DNA of 64,000 bases from Prostheceraeus crozeri (lineage: Eukaryota > Platyhelminthes > Polycladida > Euryleptidae). Below the pieces are notes generated by a model, which was not told the DNA's origin, made no database searches, and was given only the letters and a program-made list of their open reading frames with translations. The position numbers and the translations under genes are program-made. The stretch lies in contig CAJQUW010015341.1 of the NCBI GenBank assembly GCA_907163375.1, forward strand, positions 1-64,000, given 5' to 3'. Of this stretch, positions 1-11,239 are shown piece by piece. Within the stretch, counting starts at the first letter, position 1. Each line of letters opens with the position of its first letter.

Positions 1-984
1 CATGTGTTTCCGCTGAATCCTAGTCAGTATGGGCTCCCAAGGATCCAACTACTACTGGTATCACTTTTGCTTTAATCTTCCACAGTTTCTGTATTTCTAT
101 CTTCAGGTCTTGGTACGTTTTGCTATTTTCTCTCGCTCTTTATTGCATATGTTTCTATCCTCGGGAACGGCGATATCGATTATGTATCCCATCTTCTTCT
201 CTTTGTCCACTATCACTATATCGGGCCTCCTTGCTGAAATGTTCTTGTCGGTTCTTATTTCGAAGTCCCATAAGATCTTCACCATGTCTGTTTCAACTAC
301 TGGTATCGGCATTTGTTTCCATGGCTCTGTTGATACGCTGATGTCATACTGTAGACAGATGTCTCTATGTATCATTCTGGCAACTTCATTGTGGCGATTG
401 AGGTACTCTTTTGATGCCAGTTTTGAGCATCCTGTGAGTATATGGGACACTGTCTCATCTGCTGACTTACACATTCTGCACTTTGCATCATTGCTGGTTT
501 TCAGGATGTATGTTGCATGTGCTTTCGTATTGATGTCTTGGTCTTGAGCTGCCGTTAGTAACGCTTCTGTGGTAATTTTCAAATTGACTGATTTGAACCA
601 ACCGTAACAAGCCTGCCTAGATGTTATTTCCAGCATTTGCCTTGTGTATTGTCCGTGCATTATCTTATCTTTCCATTTATAGTATCGATCTTCTACAACT
701 TTCATCTTCCAATCTTCTAAGGTATCTTGTCGCTGCCTGTACAAATTGCCCGATTCAACCACTGCCAGCAGTGGGTCATCGTTTCTGTTTTGTACATATT
801 CTGTTAGGCTTCTGCCTTCTTGTTCTATGACTTCCGCCAGATCTTTTAACCCCCTACCTCCCCGATCCCGCGGTAGGTAGGGACGGTCGATATCGGTTCT
901 TGGGTGTAGTGCACCGTAGATGTTTAGTATCTTACGTGTCTTTCGGTTGAGTTCACTTAGTTCTTGCACTGTCCATTTCATCAC
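1..984 (-). pseudogene. Zinc knuckle and restriction-like endonuclease end of the LINE
   Basis: Continuation of the LINE after a one-base frameshift near 1000. Residues 1-50 hold the post-RT linker (WTVQELSELNRKTRKIL and PYLPRDRGGRGL). About residue 170 there is a knuckle CRMCKSADETVSHILTGC, spaced C-x2-C-x8-H-x4-C. About residue 255 comes the endonuclease core RPDIVIVDKEKKMGYIIDIA, the PD-x-D arrangement of restriction-like endonucleases. A second frameshift near 115-125 moves the reading to YQDLKIEIQKLWKIKAKV, the usual following block, with a stop near base 55. The protein then leaves the window. The enzyme would nick the genomic target in target-primed reverse transcription. Not functional as it stands. 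Confidence 0.82.
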
Positions 985-1001
985 TCCTCCAGTGTAGCTG
1001 A

Positions 1002-2078
1002 TTACGGGTAATAAAATGCATATGCATTTATAGCCTCAATCATATTCTTGGCGTACAACTTCGATTTCAGCAATTTCTTTAATCTCCTCTTGTATTCTTT
1101 TGTTGCCCTTGCTTTTGCCACATCATCAAGTATGGTTTCTCTCTGAAGAATTCCCAAGTATTTATATCCATCTTGGGTCACTTCCCTTATTAGGGCTTCT
1201 TCAGCTTGAAATCCGTCTGTTTCAATTACTCTACCTCGATGGATTATAAGTCGCGCACATTTTTCGACTCCAAACTTCATGTTAATATCATCGCTGTATA
1301 TCTTAACCGACTTGATGAGGCAGTTAATGTCGTTTTCGGTTTTCCAGTATAGTTTCAAATCGTCCAAGTATATCATATGATTGATTTGTCTTCCCCTTGT
1401 AAGTGCATACGATTTATCTATTCCATGTAAGATCTCACTCAGTGGGTTCATTGCAAGGCAGAACAACAGTGGCGAGAGTGAGTCTCTTTGGAAGATTCCT
1501 CTTTTGATCTTTATTGCTCCAATAACTTGCTTACCATGTGTGATGTTCGTCTCCCAATGTTTCATTGATGTTATTATCACTTTTTGTATGGACTTATTGG
1601 TTTTGTACATGTCAAGGCATCTCATCATCCATGAATGTGGAATGGAATCGAAAGCCTTGCGATAATCGATCCATGCCATTGACAAGTTCTTCTTCCGTTT
1701 TTTACTTTCATCGGTGATTGTTCTGTCTATGGCAAGTTGTTCTTTTGTGCCTCTGCAGTGTGGACGACAGCCCTTTTGTTCGCTGTGCATTATCTTATGT
1801 GATTTTATATGTTGGTTTATCTTTTTTGTTATTACTCCAGTGAACAATTTCCATAGGGTTGGGAGACATGTTATTGGTCGGAAATTGTCTGGAGTTGGAG
1901 GTTTATCTTCGTCTTTCTTTATAAGTACTGTTCTACCTTTGACCATCCATTTTGGAATCATACTTGGATTCCGCAGGAACTCAGTGTAGTACTTGGCAAG
2001 TCTTTCATGTAACTTATTCAGTTTCTTAATCCAGAACACCTGTATTTTATCAGGGCCTGCTGCTCTCCAATTTCCCAT
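1002..2078 (-). pseudogene. Reverse transcriptase domain of RLE-type LINE
   Basis: 358 codons. The RT would copy the element's RNA at a nicked chromosomal target. Visible motifs in order: RAAGPDKIQVFW (about residue 5), NFRPITCLPTLWKLFTG (64), the A motif AWIDYRKAFDSIPHSW (135), the B-like RGIFQRDSLSPLLFCLAMNP (with Q-R-D where the family usually has G-D), the C motif MIYLDDLKLY (about 235; LDD instead of the common ADD, as in R2/R4-type RTs), and GYKYLGILQ (about 305). The frame ends at a stop just after NAYAFYYP, but reading shifts by one base and goes on as PVISYTGGVMKW into the next segment, so the two ORFs were one. The true start lies further upstream and is missing. Confidence 0.85.
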
Positions 2079-2262
2079 ACTTGTATCTTGAATCCATATA
2101 CATACTCTTTGTATTGACTAGTTCGCCTTTGATGACCATCACCACAGACACCGCTACAATTGGTCTGTGAGGACCACGAGGTCCATGCACCTAAAGACAG
2201 AAAAGCGGACGATGTTCAGACAGGAAAAAGTGAGTTAATATTGAAATAATACAATAAATCCT

Positions 2263-3445
2263 TTTCTGCTGTTCACGGGTACAGGCGGGTGCAGGCACGG
2301 AGTTTCCGCTGTTCACGGGTACAGGCGGGTGCAGGCACGGAGTTTCCGCTGTTCACGGGTACAGGCGGGTGTGGGCAAGGATTCTCCACTGTTCACGGGT
2401 ACAGGCGGGTGCAGGCAAGGATTCTCCACTGTTCACGGGTACAGGCGGAGCAGGCACGGAGTTTCCGCTGTTCACGGGTGCAGTCGGGTACAGAGACGGA
2501 GTTTCCCTGTTCACGGGTGCAGGCGGGTGCACGCAAGGATTCTCCAGTGTTCACGGGTACATGCGGGTGCAGGGACGGAGTTTCCGCTGTTCACGGGTGC
2601 AGGGGGTGCAGGCAAGGATTCTCCACTGTTCACGGGTACAGGTGGGTGCAGGCAAGGATTCTCCACTGTTCACGGGTACAGGTGGGTGCAGGCAAGGATT
2701 CTCCACTGTACACCGGTGCAGTCGGGTGCAGGGACGGAGTTACCGCTGTTCACGGGTACAGGGTGTGCGTGGAAAGATGTTCCACTGTTCACGGGTGCAG
2801 TCCGGGTGCAGGGACGGAGTTTCCGCTGTTCACGGGTATAGGCGGGTGCAGGCAAGGATTCTCCACTGTACACCGGTGCAGTCGGGTGCAGGGACGGAGT
2901 TACCGCTGTTCACGGGTACAGGGTGTGCGTGGAAAGATGTTCCACTGTTCACGGGTGCAGTCCGGGTGCAGGGACGGAGTTTCCGCTGTTCACGGGTATA
3001 GGCGGGTGCAGGCAAGGATTCTCCACTGTACACCGGTGCAGTCGGGTGCAGGGACGGAGTTACCGCTGTTCACGGGTACAGGGTGTGCGTGGAAAGATGT
3101 TCCACTGTTCACGGGTGCAGTCCGGGTGCAGGGACGGAGTTTCCGCTGTTCACGGGTATAGGCGGGTGTGGGCAAAGAATCTCCACTGTACACCGGTGCA
3201 GTCGGGTGCAGGGACGGAGTTTCCGCTGTTCACGGGTGCATGCGGGTGCAGGTAAGGATTCTCCACTGTTCACGGGTGCAGTCGGGTGCAGGGACGGAGT
3301 TTCCGCTGTTCACGGGTGCAGGCGGGTGCAGGTAAGGATTCTCCACTGTTCACGGGTACAGGGGGTGCGGGCAAAAGATGTTCCACTGTTCACGGGTGCA
3401 GGCGTGTACATCAAAGATATTCCGTTGTTTACGGGTGCGGATGAG
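2263..3445. repeat. 40-bp minisatellite with 160-bp higher-order unit
   Basis: About 29 tandem units of roughly 40 bp built on CTGTTCACGGGTACAGGCGG followed by GTGCAGGCAAGGATTCTCCA or GTGCAGGCACGGAGTTTCCG. The two unit types partly alternate, suggesting an 80-bp dimer. From 2701 to 3180 three copies of a 160-bp, four-unit block follow each other exactly in register (2701, 2861, 3021, with a fourth start at 3181), nearly identical to each other, so this part was amplified recently. The edges (2263-2340 and 3370-3445) are more diverged. The array is clearly GC-richer than its surroundings. Open frames through it are a by-product of the repeat. Confidence 0.95.
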
Positions 3446-4341
3446 TACGATCTACATGACGTGAACAGAATTGGTGATTAAAAGTGAATAGGGGTACTTA
3501 AACTTCATTCGGTTTGCGATTTAAAACTCTAATCAAAATTTATGTCACGATGATCGTAGGATGTTGACATTATGCATGAAATTTACCAGAGGACGAAGCA
3601 TGTGCATACAAAACCTCGCTGATTCTAAAAGTAAATGGAATCTGGTGACTTAGAGACAACTCTTCCGACGAATCTCTGTCCGTATAATTCTACATGTGAA
3701 GTCATATGATCTCCGAATCCAGACAAATGTTTTCATGTTTTTCAAGTCATCTTCGCACTTGAACGTATTGAATCCATGCTTTGCATCAACACCATTGGAA
3801 GATGGGTGGATCCAAATGGTGGACCAATGGATCTCACTCTCTGCTCATGGAGGAATTTGCATTGCGATTCGTTTATGCAATTACAGTACATTATAGCCTA
3901 CAACGGCAATGCTTAATTCAATGTAATTAATGAATTACGGAAACGGTATCGGACATATAATAGTCTATGTACTAGCTTCCTTATGAATTGCATAGCATTT
4001 CGAGGACAATATACCAACTAAAAGCAATATTGTTATCTACTTTAATGTTAGATGTCTACCACTAAATGGTCAATAATATACAAAAATAATTGTGTTTTAT
4101 GAAAATCTATATTTAGATGTCTATGCATATCGAAATATCCCTATGACTCCTGGATAGGTTAACTGTTATGCCTATAATAAAGGCATCAACAAGAAACGGA
4201 GAAAACTAACCAGATGTACTAAATGTTTATCACAATGTCAAATAAACTCAATTTCAACTATGTTGGTTTCACCGTCACACTTAAGCTTCATTTTTTGTTG
4301 CTTGGGGCCCTAGCAACAAGAAAATTTTGATTGTTCGTGAA
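3446..4341. other. No gene seen
   Basis: AT-rich sequence between the minisatellite and the first Crypton-type gene. I see no conserved protein, structured repeat or RNA gene here. Confidence 0.5.
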
Positions 4342-5698
4342 TTAAAGAACGTGAGAATTTTCCACTGTCTGTTGAGGTTCAGGATAAATGTCGTCGCGAA
4401 TTTCATCATCAGTGCTCGTACTTGCAGTGCCATGTAAAGAGCTCTGTAATGATCGGCTCATTGAAAATGATTCGTCATCGGTACATCGTTTTCTGAAGTA
4501 GCTGTCAAGGCTTCTGGGATTTTTCTGTCCCGTAATTTTGCATATCTGCTCTTTCTTGAATCCTTTGTCTCGCAGTCGATTAATGAATGACAGTCGCTCG
4601 AATCGAATGGTTTGTGTATCGCTTTGAGAGTTTGGATTCCTCGGAAATGGTGCTCATCATTTCACCCAAAAGATTTTTCCCTGTGACTGCTTTCTGGTAG
4701 TACCACAATCCTGCCTCAATCATTTTCTCATTTTCTATAGGTTTGGGCCACATTTTGTTAATCCCACGATCTTCTAATTTTCTTTTATAAAGAAGAAATG
4801 CAACAATTGGACATTTGTTCGGCTCATCTCTGTCCTCATACATTTTTGCTTGCTTCATATCCGAAAATTCCTTTGCATTCAAAGGCGCTTTGACATTCTT
4901 TGACAATAGATTTTCATTTATTTTGAGATATGTTTTATTGTTTGAGTCACAACATAGAACAAAGCTGGAGATCGTAAATTGACGCATATTTTCTTGTCCA
5001 CGCATTCCAAAATGGTACTTGGTATTAAACCAAATTTCTTTCTGGAGCCTTTCAGGTGTTCTTCTGTGAAAGTATGTTGAAAGAAGTCTGAAGTCATCTC
5101 CGCTAATTTCAGATGTTTGCTGCGGTGGTGGCTGTCCGCTCTGCAAAAAATGATCCACCATTGAAGCCAGCATGTTGTTTGCAGTTTGAAACATAACTCC
5201 ATTCAAAATGTTGACGCTTCGATTAACTGGCGCCTGTGTCAAATAGCGATGTATACCAGCTCTTATGCATATGAGAGTACGTGACGAGTAGTAGGATCCA
5301 TCTTTCTTTCTAAGTTGACTATAGTAGAATCGGAGATTTGAAGATATGACACTTACAGGCATAGTTTCAATATTGTCTGGTAAATGTCTAGAATATGATT
5401 TTGTTTGTTGTGCTGTTGACTGAACTTTCATTTCTTCTTCTATTCTGTTCATTTCCGCTTGAATTTGATTATCTAACTCAGAATATTCTTGTTGTGGAAC
5501 GATATCTGCTTCTGGGTATGTTACTTGATCCCTTTCTCTTGTAATTTCTGCTGTGCTACGGGTCAAATTATTCAGTTGTTCAGTGGTGAGACCCGAAATG
5601 ATACCAGTCGGCACAAATTCATAATTGATGAGATCCATACTTAATAAATCTTCTTCAAACATATTATCATCAAATTGCTCATTGGCATACATCGTCAA
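4342..5698 (-). pseudogene. Crypton-type tyrosine recombinase (DUF3504-like), copy 1
   Basis: Tyrosine recombinase of the group that includes Crypton transposons and the related domain of host proteins ZMYM2, QRICH1 and KCTD1. The main frame (372 aa, 4580-5698) has an acidic N-terminus, a coiled region near residue 90, LRFYYSQLRKKDGSYYSSRT (core-binding domain), then FGMRGQENMRQFT, whose arginine fits catalytic box A. NHSIRAT matches the H-x-x-R box. A one-base shift at 4581-4591 breaks the frame. The other frame then gives INRLRDKGF, ITGQKNPRSLDSYFRKR (G-Q in place of G-H, and the likely nucleophile tyrosine) and a serine-rich acidic tail ending at 4342. Only one lesion is obvious. It could be a Crypton or a decayed host gene of the same family. 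Confidence 0.75.
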
Positions 5699-5699
5699 T

Positions 5700-7652
5700 T
5701 CAGACTAAAATGAATCTATAACAGTGATTTTGTATAATTGAAGCATGCATTCCTAGATAGATATCAATGTCCTAGGCTAGGAGTCTTCGTCATTTAAATC
5801 TACCTAGATATTACATTTGATTTGCATATTATTGACTGATGCATATTATTGACTAATAGTATATTTTAACACATGAAACATATTATTGACTGATAGTGAG
5901 TGTCATAGCATTTTACATTTCAAAGTACGAGTAGATGACAATAGAAATATAGACTTCTCTTTCGGTCAATAATAAGCAAAATAATCGGGCATTTCGTGCC
6001 GTCTTATTTTGCTATATATTATTGACCTCACGATCAGTCTATATTCCTACATTGTCTGGCAAAATGTAGAAATCTTAGGCTAAGATGAATTGTAATATAG
6101 CATTGTATTTCACTCTCGATGGCTTTGGAGGTCATAGAAATGAATGAAATGAGTTTGAAATGCATTATTTCCCGGCATTGGAGGGTATGTGTTGGATATT
6201 GTACGAATATTGGAATTATTGGCATAGAATGTCCGAGGCGCGTAGTGCCAATATGAGTACAATATCTAGCATAACCTTTTTCTATGGCCCAACTGAAATT
6301 GATATAGTTGTATCAAGCATAGAAATTAACAATACCATAGAAAGTCCTAGAATGGAAATTGCATGAAAATTATGGCACACGCCGGGGGAACTTAGTTGGG
6401 GCAAAAAGCAAATTGTGCGAGCTTGTTTCCAAGTTTTCTGATTGGCATTCATACTTATCAGGCCAATTGTCGATGTAGATTGTTGCCCTTGTCCAAAGAC
6501 CATGTGCTCAAAAGCAATAGTGAATTTACAAAATACTGCGCCGACAGGATGACAAAGAAGGAAATCCTTTAAAACGTTATGTACGGTCATGATTTTGAAA
6601 TATCGCTCCTATAATCTATCAAGAGTATAATCAGACACATATGCAACTTGTAATGTCGATTTACAGAACATGCATTACTCCAGCTTGAAATCAGAGGCCA
6701 AGAAATGTTAGAGCATTTATTTCATTTTGAAGGGCCCCTGTTCATTATATTTGAACAATTTTCAAAATCTCTGCATGCATTCGAATATCAGCTGCCAATA
6801 TATCATCAAATTATATCACATAAGTCATTCAATGATTAATTGAGTTCCAGCGACATTCATTTTATCTGAGAAATGATTGTAGGTAAAGAAGAAGATTTTA
6901 AGTGTGCTTATTCCAGAAAAACACTAGGTTTCTTAACCGCTTGACCGAGAAATTATCCAATAATTAGAAGTCTGTGAATTCTTGAGATGTTCCTCCAATC
7001 AGTACAGCGACCACTTTCAATATGACTCTGAACCAATTTTTGATTCGCATTCCAGCAGTGAAAAATTGGAAAATAGTTGTCAATGACTGCTACAAATAGA
7101 CACTATATTAATCCATGGAATAGTAGGCTATTTCACATGATACAATACCACCATCTCACTTCAAAGTCTCTTCATAAAGATCCTGTAATTTGTTGTCAAC
7201 AACTTCCAAAACCAACTTGGCAAATAGTTCGACTATGATATAATGTTTAAGATCGAATCTGATGTACAAACCATAGATTTTTCCATGTGCCATCACTGTA
7301 CATAAGCAAGATATCGAACTTCCGTTCTAGTGTACTATTATCTACTTCTATGGTATTAAGTGATAGATGTTGTACAATATGTATCTAGCTTAACCTCTTT
7401 CTATGGTTCTGGGCTATAAACATGGAAATAATATTTCATAATTCAAGATTTCCATACATTTAGTTTATGTTCTATGATACATTCCCCAATAAAATATCAT
7501 AAATTCTGACCGTTTAATCATCAAACAATATATTTCATATCTATGACATTGAATGAAATGTTACTAGTAATATTTCATTTAATGCTCACTAAAAGTTAAA
7601 TTCAACATGCAATTATAACAATGAAAGAAAATTTACGTTGTCATTGTAACAA
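5700..7652. other. Dispersed-repeat region, no gene
   Basis: AT-rich. Near 5828-5900 a short motif (CATATTATTGACTGATG and variants) recurs three times. 6176-6400 and 7330-7420 hold copies of a dispersed repeat marked by CTAGCATAACCTTTTTCTATGG-like and TACTTCTATGGTATT sequences, also present near 16.3 and 19.9 kb. No protein-coding segment recognised. Confidence 0.5.
6176..6400 (+). repeat. Dispersed repeat, MITE-like
   Basis: Bases 6202-6245 match 21874-21917 exactly in inverted orientation, and weaker identity continues to 6176. From about 6320 the stretch with CATAGAAATT..CTAGAATGGAAATT and CGGGGGAACTTAGTTGGGGC corresponds to 16340-16545, where the last part is inverted. This looks like parts of one or two short non-autonomous elements. 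Their ends are not clear enough to define TIRs. Confidence 0.5.
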
Positions 7653-8985
7653 TTAGTCAAAAGTTATGATTATCTTATTCTTCTCCCCATCTATTTCGAC
7701 TCTCATCTTCTTTTCCGGTGGATTAATTTCGATTCTTTCGGTGTTCACAATTAACGTTTTTGTTGATTCACTTTCACCGTGTAATACAGTTGACATTCTT
7801 TTTCCGATCGGAAAATAAAACCATGGTTTTAGCTTCCTAGTAGGAAAATGATACCAGGTTTTATTTTCCTATTAGGAAACTAGAAGCCGCAACACCAGGG
7901 GAAAACCAGTGGGAAACTAAAACACACTTAAAAATGTTGGGTTTAATTTTCCTATCGGAATATTAAACCATGGTTTTAGTTTCCGGTAGGAAACTGAGAC
8001 AGAGGGAGAGAGAGAACTATAACACCGGGGCAATGTTGGCTTCGGTCAAGCGAGTTTGTGCAGTTCTGCGCAGACTTGTATTGGTATAAAACTCTGATGG
8101 GTTCAACGATTTTAGAAGCCTTTTTGTCACATCCCTAATACTATGTACACCTATAGGTGAGGCTTTGTACCAAACATTCGTAGCTGGATTATCGATTACT
8201 GCAAGATAGAATGCAGAATGTCCATTTTTTCCATTTGACTCAGGTCGATGTGAGATGTACCTTTTATAGATTTCAATGAGACATTTTTCTTTATTTTCTC
8301 TTGCATATACTCTAGTACATTTGGGATCCATTCTGCAATTTTTCAGACCAAACGTTTTGTTTTTTGAAAAATGTTCTGTGTACTCCAAGTACTCATTTCC
8401 GTCATTATCACACAACAATTTGATTTGTGAGGATTCTCCATACACAAGATTTCTGTGCTCTTCACCCGCTCGTAAACTAAAATGCAGACCGATGAAATAG
8501 ATCAATGTGTTGATCAACTGACGTGGATTAGCCCAACCGAAACTTCCATTGTTCCATAATAACTCTTCGTCATTGATCGTAATAATACTAGCTCTCTTCT
8601 TTTGTTGCACCAATCCAAGACGCGCAGCTTTTTTCATTTGTGCGTCTAGTACTTTCCGTGATTCAGTAAAGTCTTTATCTTTGAAAATTGATATTTGCCA
8701 GTTCATTGTATCATTGAAGTGATACTGAATAGCTGCACATATTTCCGTTTGTGTCTGTGGAGGATACATAGATCTGTCTTTGTCTGTCTTACGTATGTCA
8801 CAGAAAAAATACTGAAGGCAATGGTTTAGATCAGAAGGTGTAAATTCTTCAATATCTTTCAACACTTTAGGTACATCATCAACACGAATTTTCCATTGGT
8901 TGAACCAATTTTGGAACATTGACATTGCCCACTTGGATTTACTAATCGTACTTTTTGATTTTGCTTCGATCAAACTTTTACTCAT
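7653..8985 (-). pseudogene. Crypton-type tyrosine recombinase, copy 2, interrupted
   Basis: 322-codon frame (8017-8985) plus a detached tail (7653-7803). The N-terminal half is a helical core-binding region (MFQNWFNQWK at about 24, YFFCDIRKTDKDRSMYPPQT at about 59). HFSLRAGEEHRNL at about 170 fits catalytic box A. FYTNTSLRRTAQTRLTEANI near the end fits the second box, but the usual histidine is replaced. The reading then runs into a palindrome-rich stretch (7804-8028) and stops. After it, KRMSTVLHGESESTKTLIVN leads to a natural stop at 7653, similar to the tail of copy 3. The G-H and tyrosine segment is not found, so the insertion was accompanied by loss or the segment lay in the replaced part. 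Diverges from copy 3 at 9.4 kb. Confidence 0.75.
7804..8028. repeat. Palindrome-rich insertion with repeated TTTCC-N-GGAAA boxes
   Basis: About 225 bp that separate the catalytic part of Crypton copy 2 from its tail. It holds five palindromic boxes of the form TTTCC-(4-6 bases)-GGAAA (near 7802, 7834, 7865, 7948 and 7979) and two copies of AAACCATGGTTTTAG followed by such a box. No coding capacity. It may be a small foldback element, since similar boxes lie at both edges, but I could not define a target duplication. Confidence 0.6.
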
Positions 8986-9279
8986 TTCTTCTCTTGTAGT
9001 AGCAGCAAATCAGACATTTTGAACTATTGATGAAGTTGAAAGATTTTCACTATTCATGATGGATGATACCGAGTTCTATGATGATAGAATTCTAAATGTT
9101 GCATTGGTATTTATATATTGTCATTGATATCATTTAAATTTTGAAAACCTCTATACATGGACTCCTAGAAATATTAATACGAGAAATTTCTAGGATAAAA
9201 CTCAGTGTTGCATTGATCTATAAATAATAAAACCTCTAAGCAAGCCATAGATAGCTCTTAGAACGTAAACTAAATTATA

Positions 9280-9375
9280 ATAATGACCACGTATCGGATT
9301 TCAATGGTATCAAAATTTACTCGTCCTTCGAACTCGTAAATTCTGACCATTGAAATCCTCTACTCTGGTCATTAT
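9280..9375. repeat. 96-bp hairpin between divergent Crypton-type genes
   Basis: Imperfect palindrome: ATAATGACCA..GGATTTCAATGGT on the left and ACCATTGAAATCC..TGGTCATTAT on the right, with an inner AATTTACTCG/CTCGTAAATT pair around a loop of about 9 bases. It lies between the starts of Crypton copies 2 (minus) and 3 (plus). It may be a tiny foldback MITE or an element terminus. Confidence 0.75.
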
Positions 9376-9419
9376 CATACACTTAATACTGTTGTCATTT
9401 TGTTGCTGAAGCAAGATGA

Positions 9420-10705
9420 ATAACTGCTTTAATATTAATACCAGGAAGATTACCGGGCACTGATTTTAATTTGGACATAAAATGTAGTTTGATTGCTGAT
9501 GATATACCGGCAGATGATATTAATTTCTTAACAGAGGAAAAATTGAAAAGTTGTCGTTCGGAAGCATTCCTTTTAACACGAAATCCAAAAGAATATGGGC
9601 GTATCGCCATTTTGATTCTTGGCGACAAAAAGGGAATGAGAATCCCGATGAAAACTTTCGTATACCTCAGAAACCAAGAGAAGATTTTTCAATTGAAGAA
9701 TTTTAACTTTGCAATCCCTCGCATTATTTGCGAAATAAAAGATAAAAAGGGTTGCATATTTAGACCAAAAACTTTGAAGGAATTGGTATTACAACTACAG
9801 CAGTACGAGTACATCAACATGAATCATAAAAATGAAAATTATCATTTTTTGAGTGATGGCAAGTTCAAAGCCATCAGAGGCTGCCTTGATTCAATGATGG
9901 CGAAATCAGAGGCCGCGGGAATGAATATCCCAAAGAAACAGGCAGAAATTATCACCAAGGAGCAAGAGGATAAGTTATGGCAAATGGGATTACTGGGTTC
10001 TGACACGCCACAAAAACTACTGAACACCATCCTATTTACTGTTGGCCTGAACTTCCCCTTACGTGGTGGCTCCGAACAATCACTTTTAACAATTGATCAA
10101 TTTGAAGTTTGAAATGAAGATGGAATGAAAGTATTGTTTTTACCGAAAAGAAGTCGAAGAACCACAGTGGAACACCGAAAGACATCAATAGTGACATAAA
10201 GGAAGTGAGAGCGATTGAAAATCGAAACGATATAGACAAAAGCCCTCCCCATATATTTGAAAAATATTTAAGTCATCGTCCTCCAGGGGTTTCGCGATTA
10301 TACCTTCGGCCATTAGTAAACGCGAGAGGAAATGTGTGGTATTCCATTCAGCCGGTAGGCTTGCACACAATTGAGTCTATGGTTGGCGACATAATGAAAA
10401 AGGACGGATACAGTGGATATCATACCACTCATTCTTTGCGTGCTAGTTCGGCAACTCGTATGTTTGCCGCAGGACTTAACAGTAAAATAATAATGAAAAT
10501 ATCAGGTCATCGTAGTGAAAAGGGCGTTAACAGCTATAAACGCATTTCAAAAGACCAAACAAATACCGCATCCTTGATAATTCAAGGAGCAGAAAAAAAT
10601 GTCGATAGCAACCAGATTGATTTGAATAATATTGGTGATGGACATTCACGAAAAAAAATAAAAATTATTACTTCCAGTGGGACTATACTCGAAATCGACC
10701 AGTAA
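9420..10705 (+). pseudogene. Crypton-type tyrosine recombinase, copy 3
   Basis: The frame is open from 9420 to 10112 and resumes in another frame to a stop after 10705. The first part has ENYHFLSDGKFKAIRGCLDS, then GLNFPLRGGSEQSLL, whose arginine fits box A. A TGA at about 10110 and a one-base shift within the next 40 bases break it. The second part keeps NVWYSIQPVGLHTIE, THSLRASSATRMFAAG (H-x-x-R), IMKISGHRSEKGVNSYKR (G-H and catalytic tyrosine) and a basic tail KKIKIITSSGTILEID. All four catalytic boxes are therefore visible across the two frames. The N-terminus is unclear and no convincing ATG was chosen. The 3' third (10328 on) is duplicated in inverted orientation at 21.0-21.9 kb. Confidence 0.78.
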
Positions 10706-11239
10706 ACTGTACGAGTGCATGAACGATCAGTTATCAATAGCCGTTGATTATTTGCCATGTATATTGATGACTTATTCAATTATAGGAAATGTTGAAATGT
10801 GATACTCTTTTTTAACTAGAATGCAAATTTCTAGGGTTACTGTACATATATTATATTGTCTGACTAAAAATAAGCCAACAACATGATATTACATCTAGTC
10901 TATCGAGAAAATCACATCAACTGTCATCACATTTCTTAGATCAAAACGTTAACACTTTAAACGATGGCAAAAACAACTTGGACGGGCTCCTCCTGACATT
11001 TCAATACCACTTGCGTAATTTACGCAAAAAACCGCTAGTCTGATATTATATCTCTAGGGTTCTTATGCATATAGATATTTTTCCAGACATTATCTGCTTA
11101 AGCATTGAAATCCCATTGGAACATACTGTACTGTGATAATGTACTGTCTCCATTGCCGCAATGCAAATTTTTGGATTATGCATATAATAATTTGAAGCTG
11201 ATAATGTCCTACTGAGTGATAGAAGGAGGTTATGTAATT
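10328..11239 (+). repeat. Long inverted duplication, arm 1
   Basis: About 910 bp that recur nearly identical and inverted at 20963-21873. The arm covers the 3' end of Crypton copy 3, the spacer, and about 190 bases of the neighbouring PLE fragment. It therefore crosses two unrelated elements: a segmental copy of an already composite locus, not one element's terminal repeat. Confidence 0.9.

Larger units (their letters stand above)
1..2110 (-). mobile_element. 5'-truncated LINE with restriction-like endonuclease (R2/R4/NeSL-like group)
   Basis: Non-LTR retrotransposon on the minus strand, running off the left edge of the window. It keeps most of the reverse transcriptase, a zinc knuckle and the C-terminal restriction-like endonuclease; this order is known for the R2/R4/NeSL-type clades, not for APE-type LINEs. 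The readable 5' end stops at an in-frame TAG about 40 bases upstream of the first RT methionine. Beyond that no more RT can be read, so it is 5' truncated, as expected for LINEs. At least two frameshifts and two stops make it non-functional. The minisatellite begins about 150 bases upstream. Confidence 0.85.

Noticed and set aside
2263-3445. CRISPR-like array
   Set aside because: Units are contiguous with no unique spacers, and the surroundings are clearly metazoan.
2289-3481. Long open frames of up to 290 codons through the minisatellite
   Set aside because: They repeat with the 40-bp unit in several frames and on both strands. The unit simply lacks stops; no start context or domain.
4342-10705. 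DIRS/Ngaro retroelements as source of the tyrosine recombinases
   Set aside because: No reverse transcriptase, RNase H or split direct repeats beside the recombinase genes, and the sequences fit the Crypton/DUF3504 type better.
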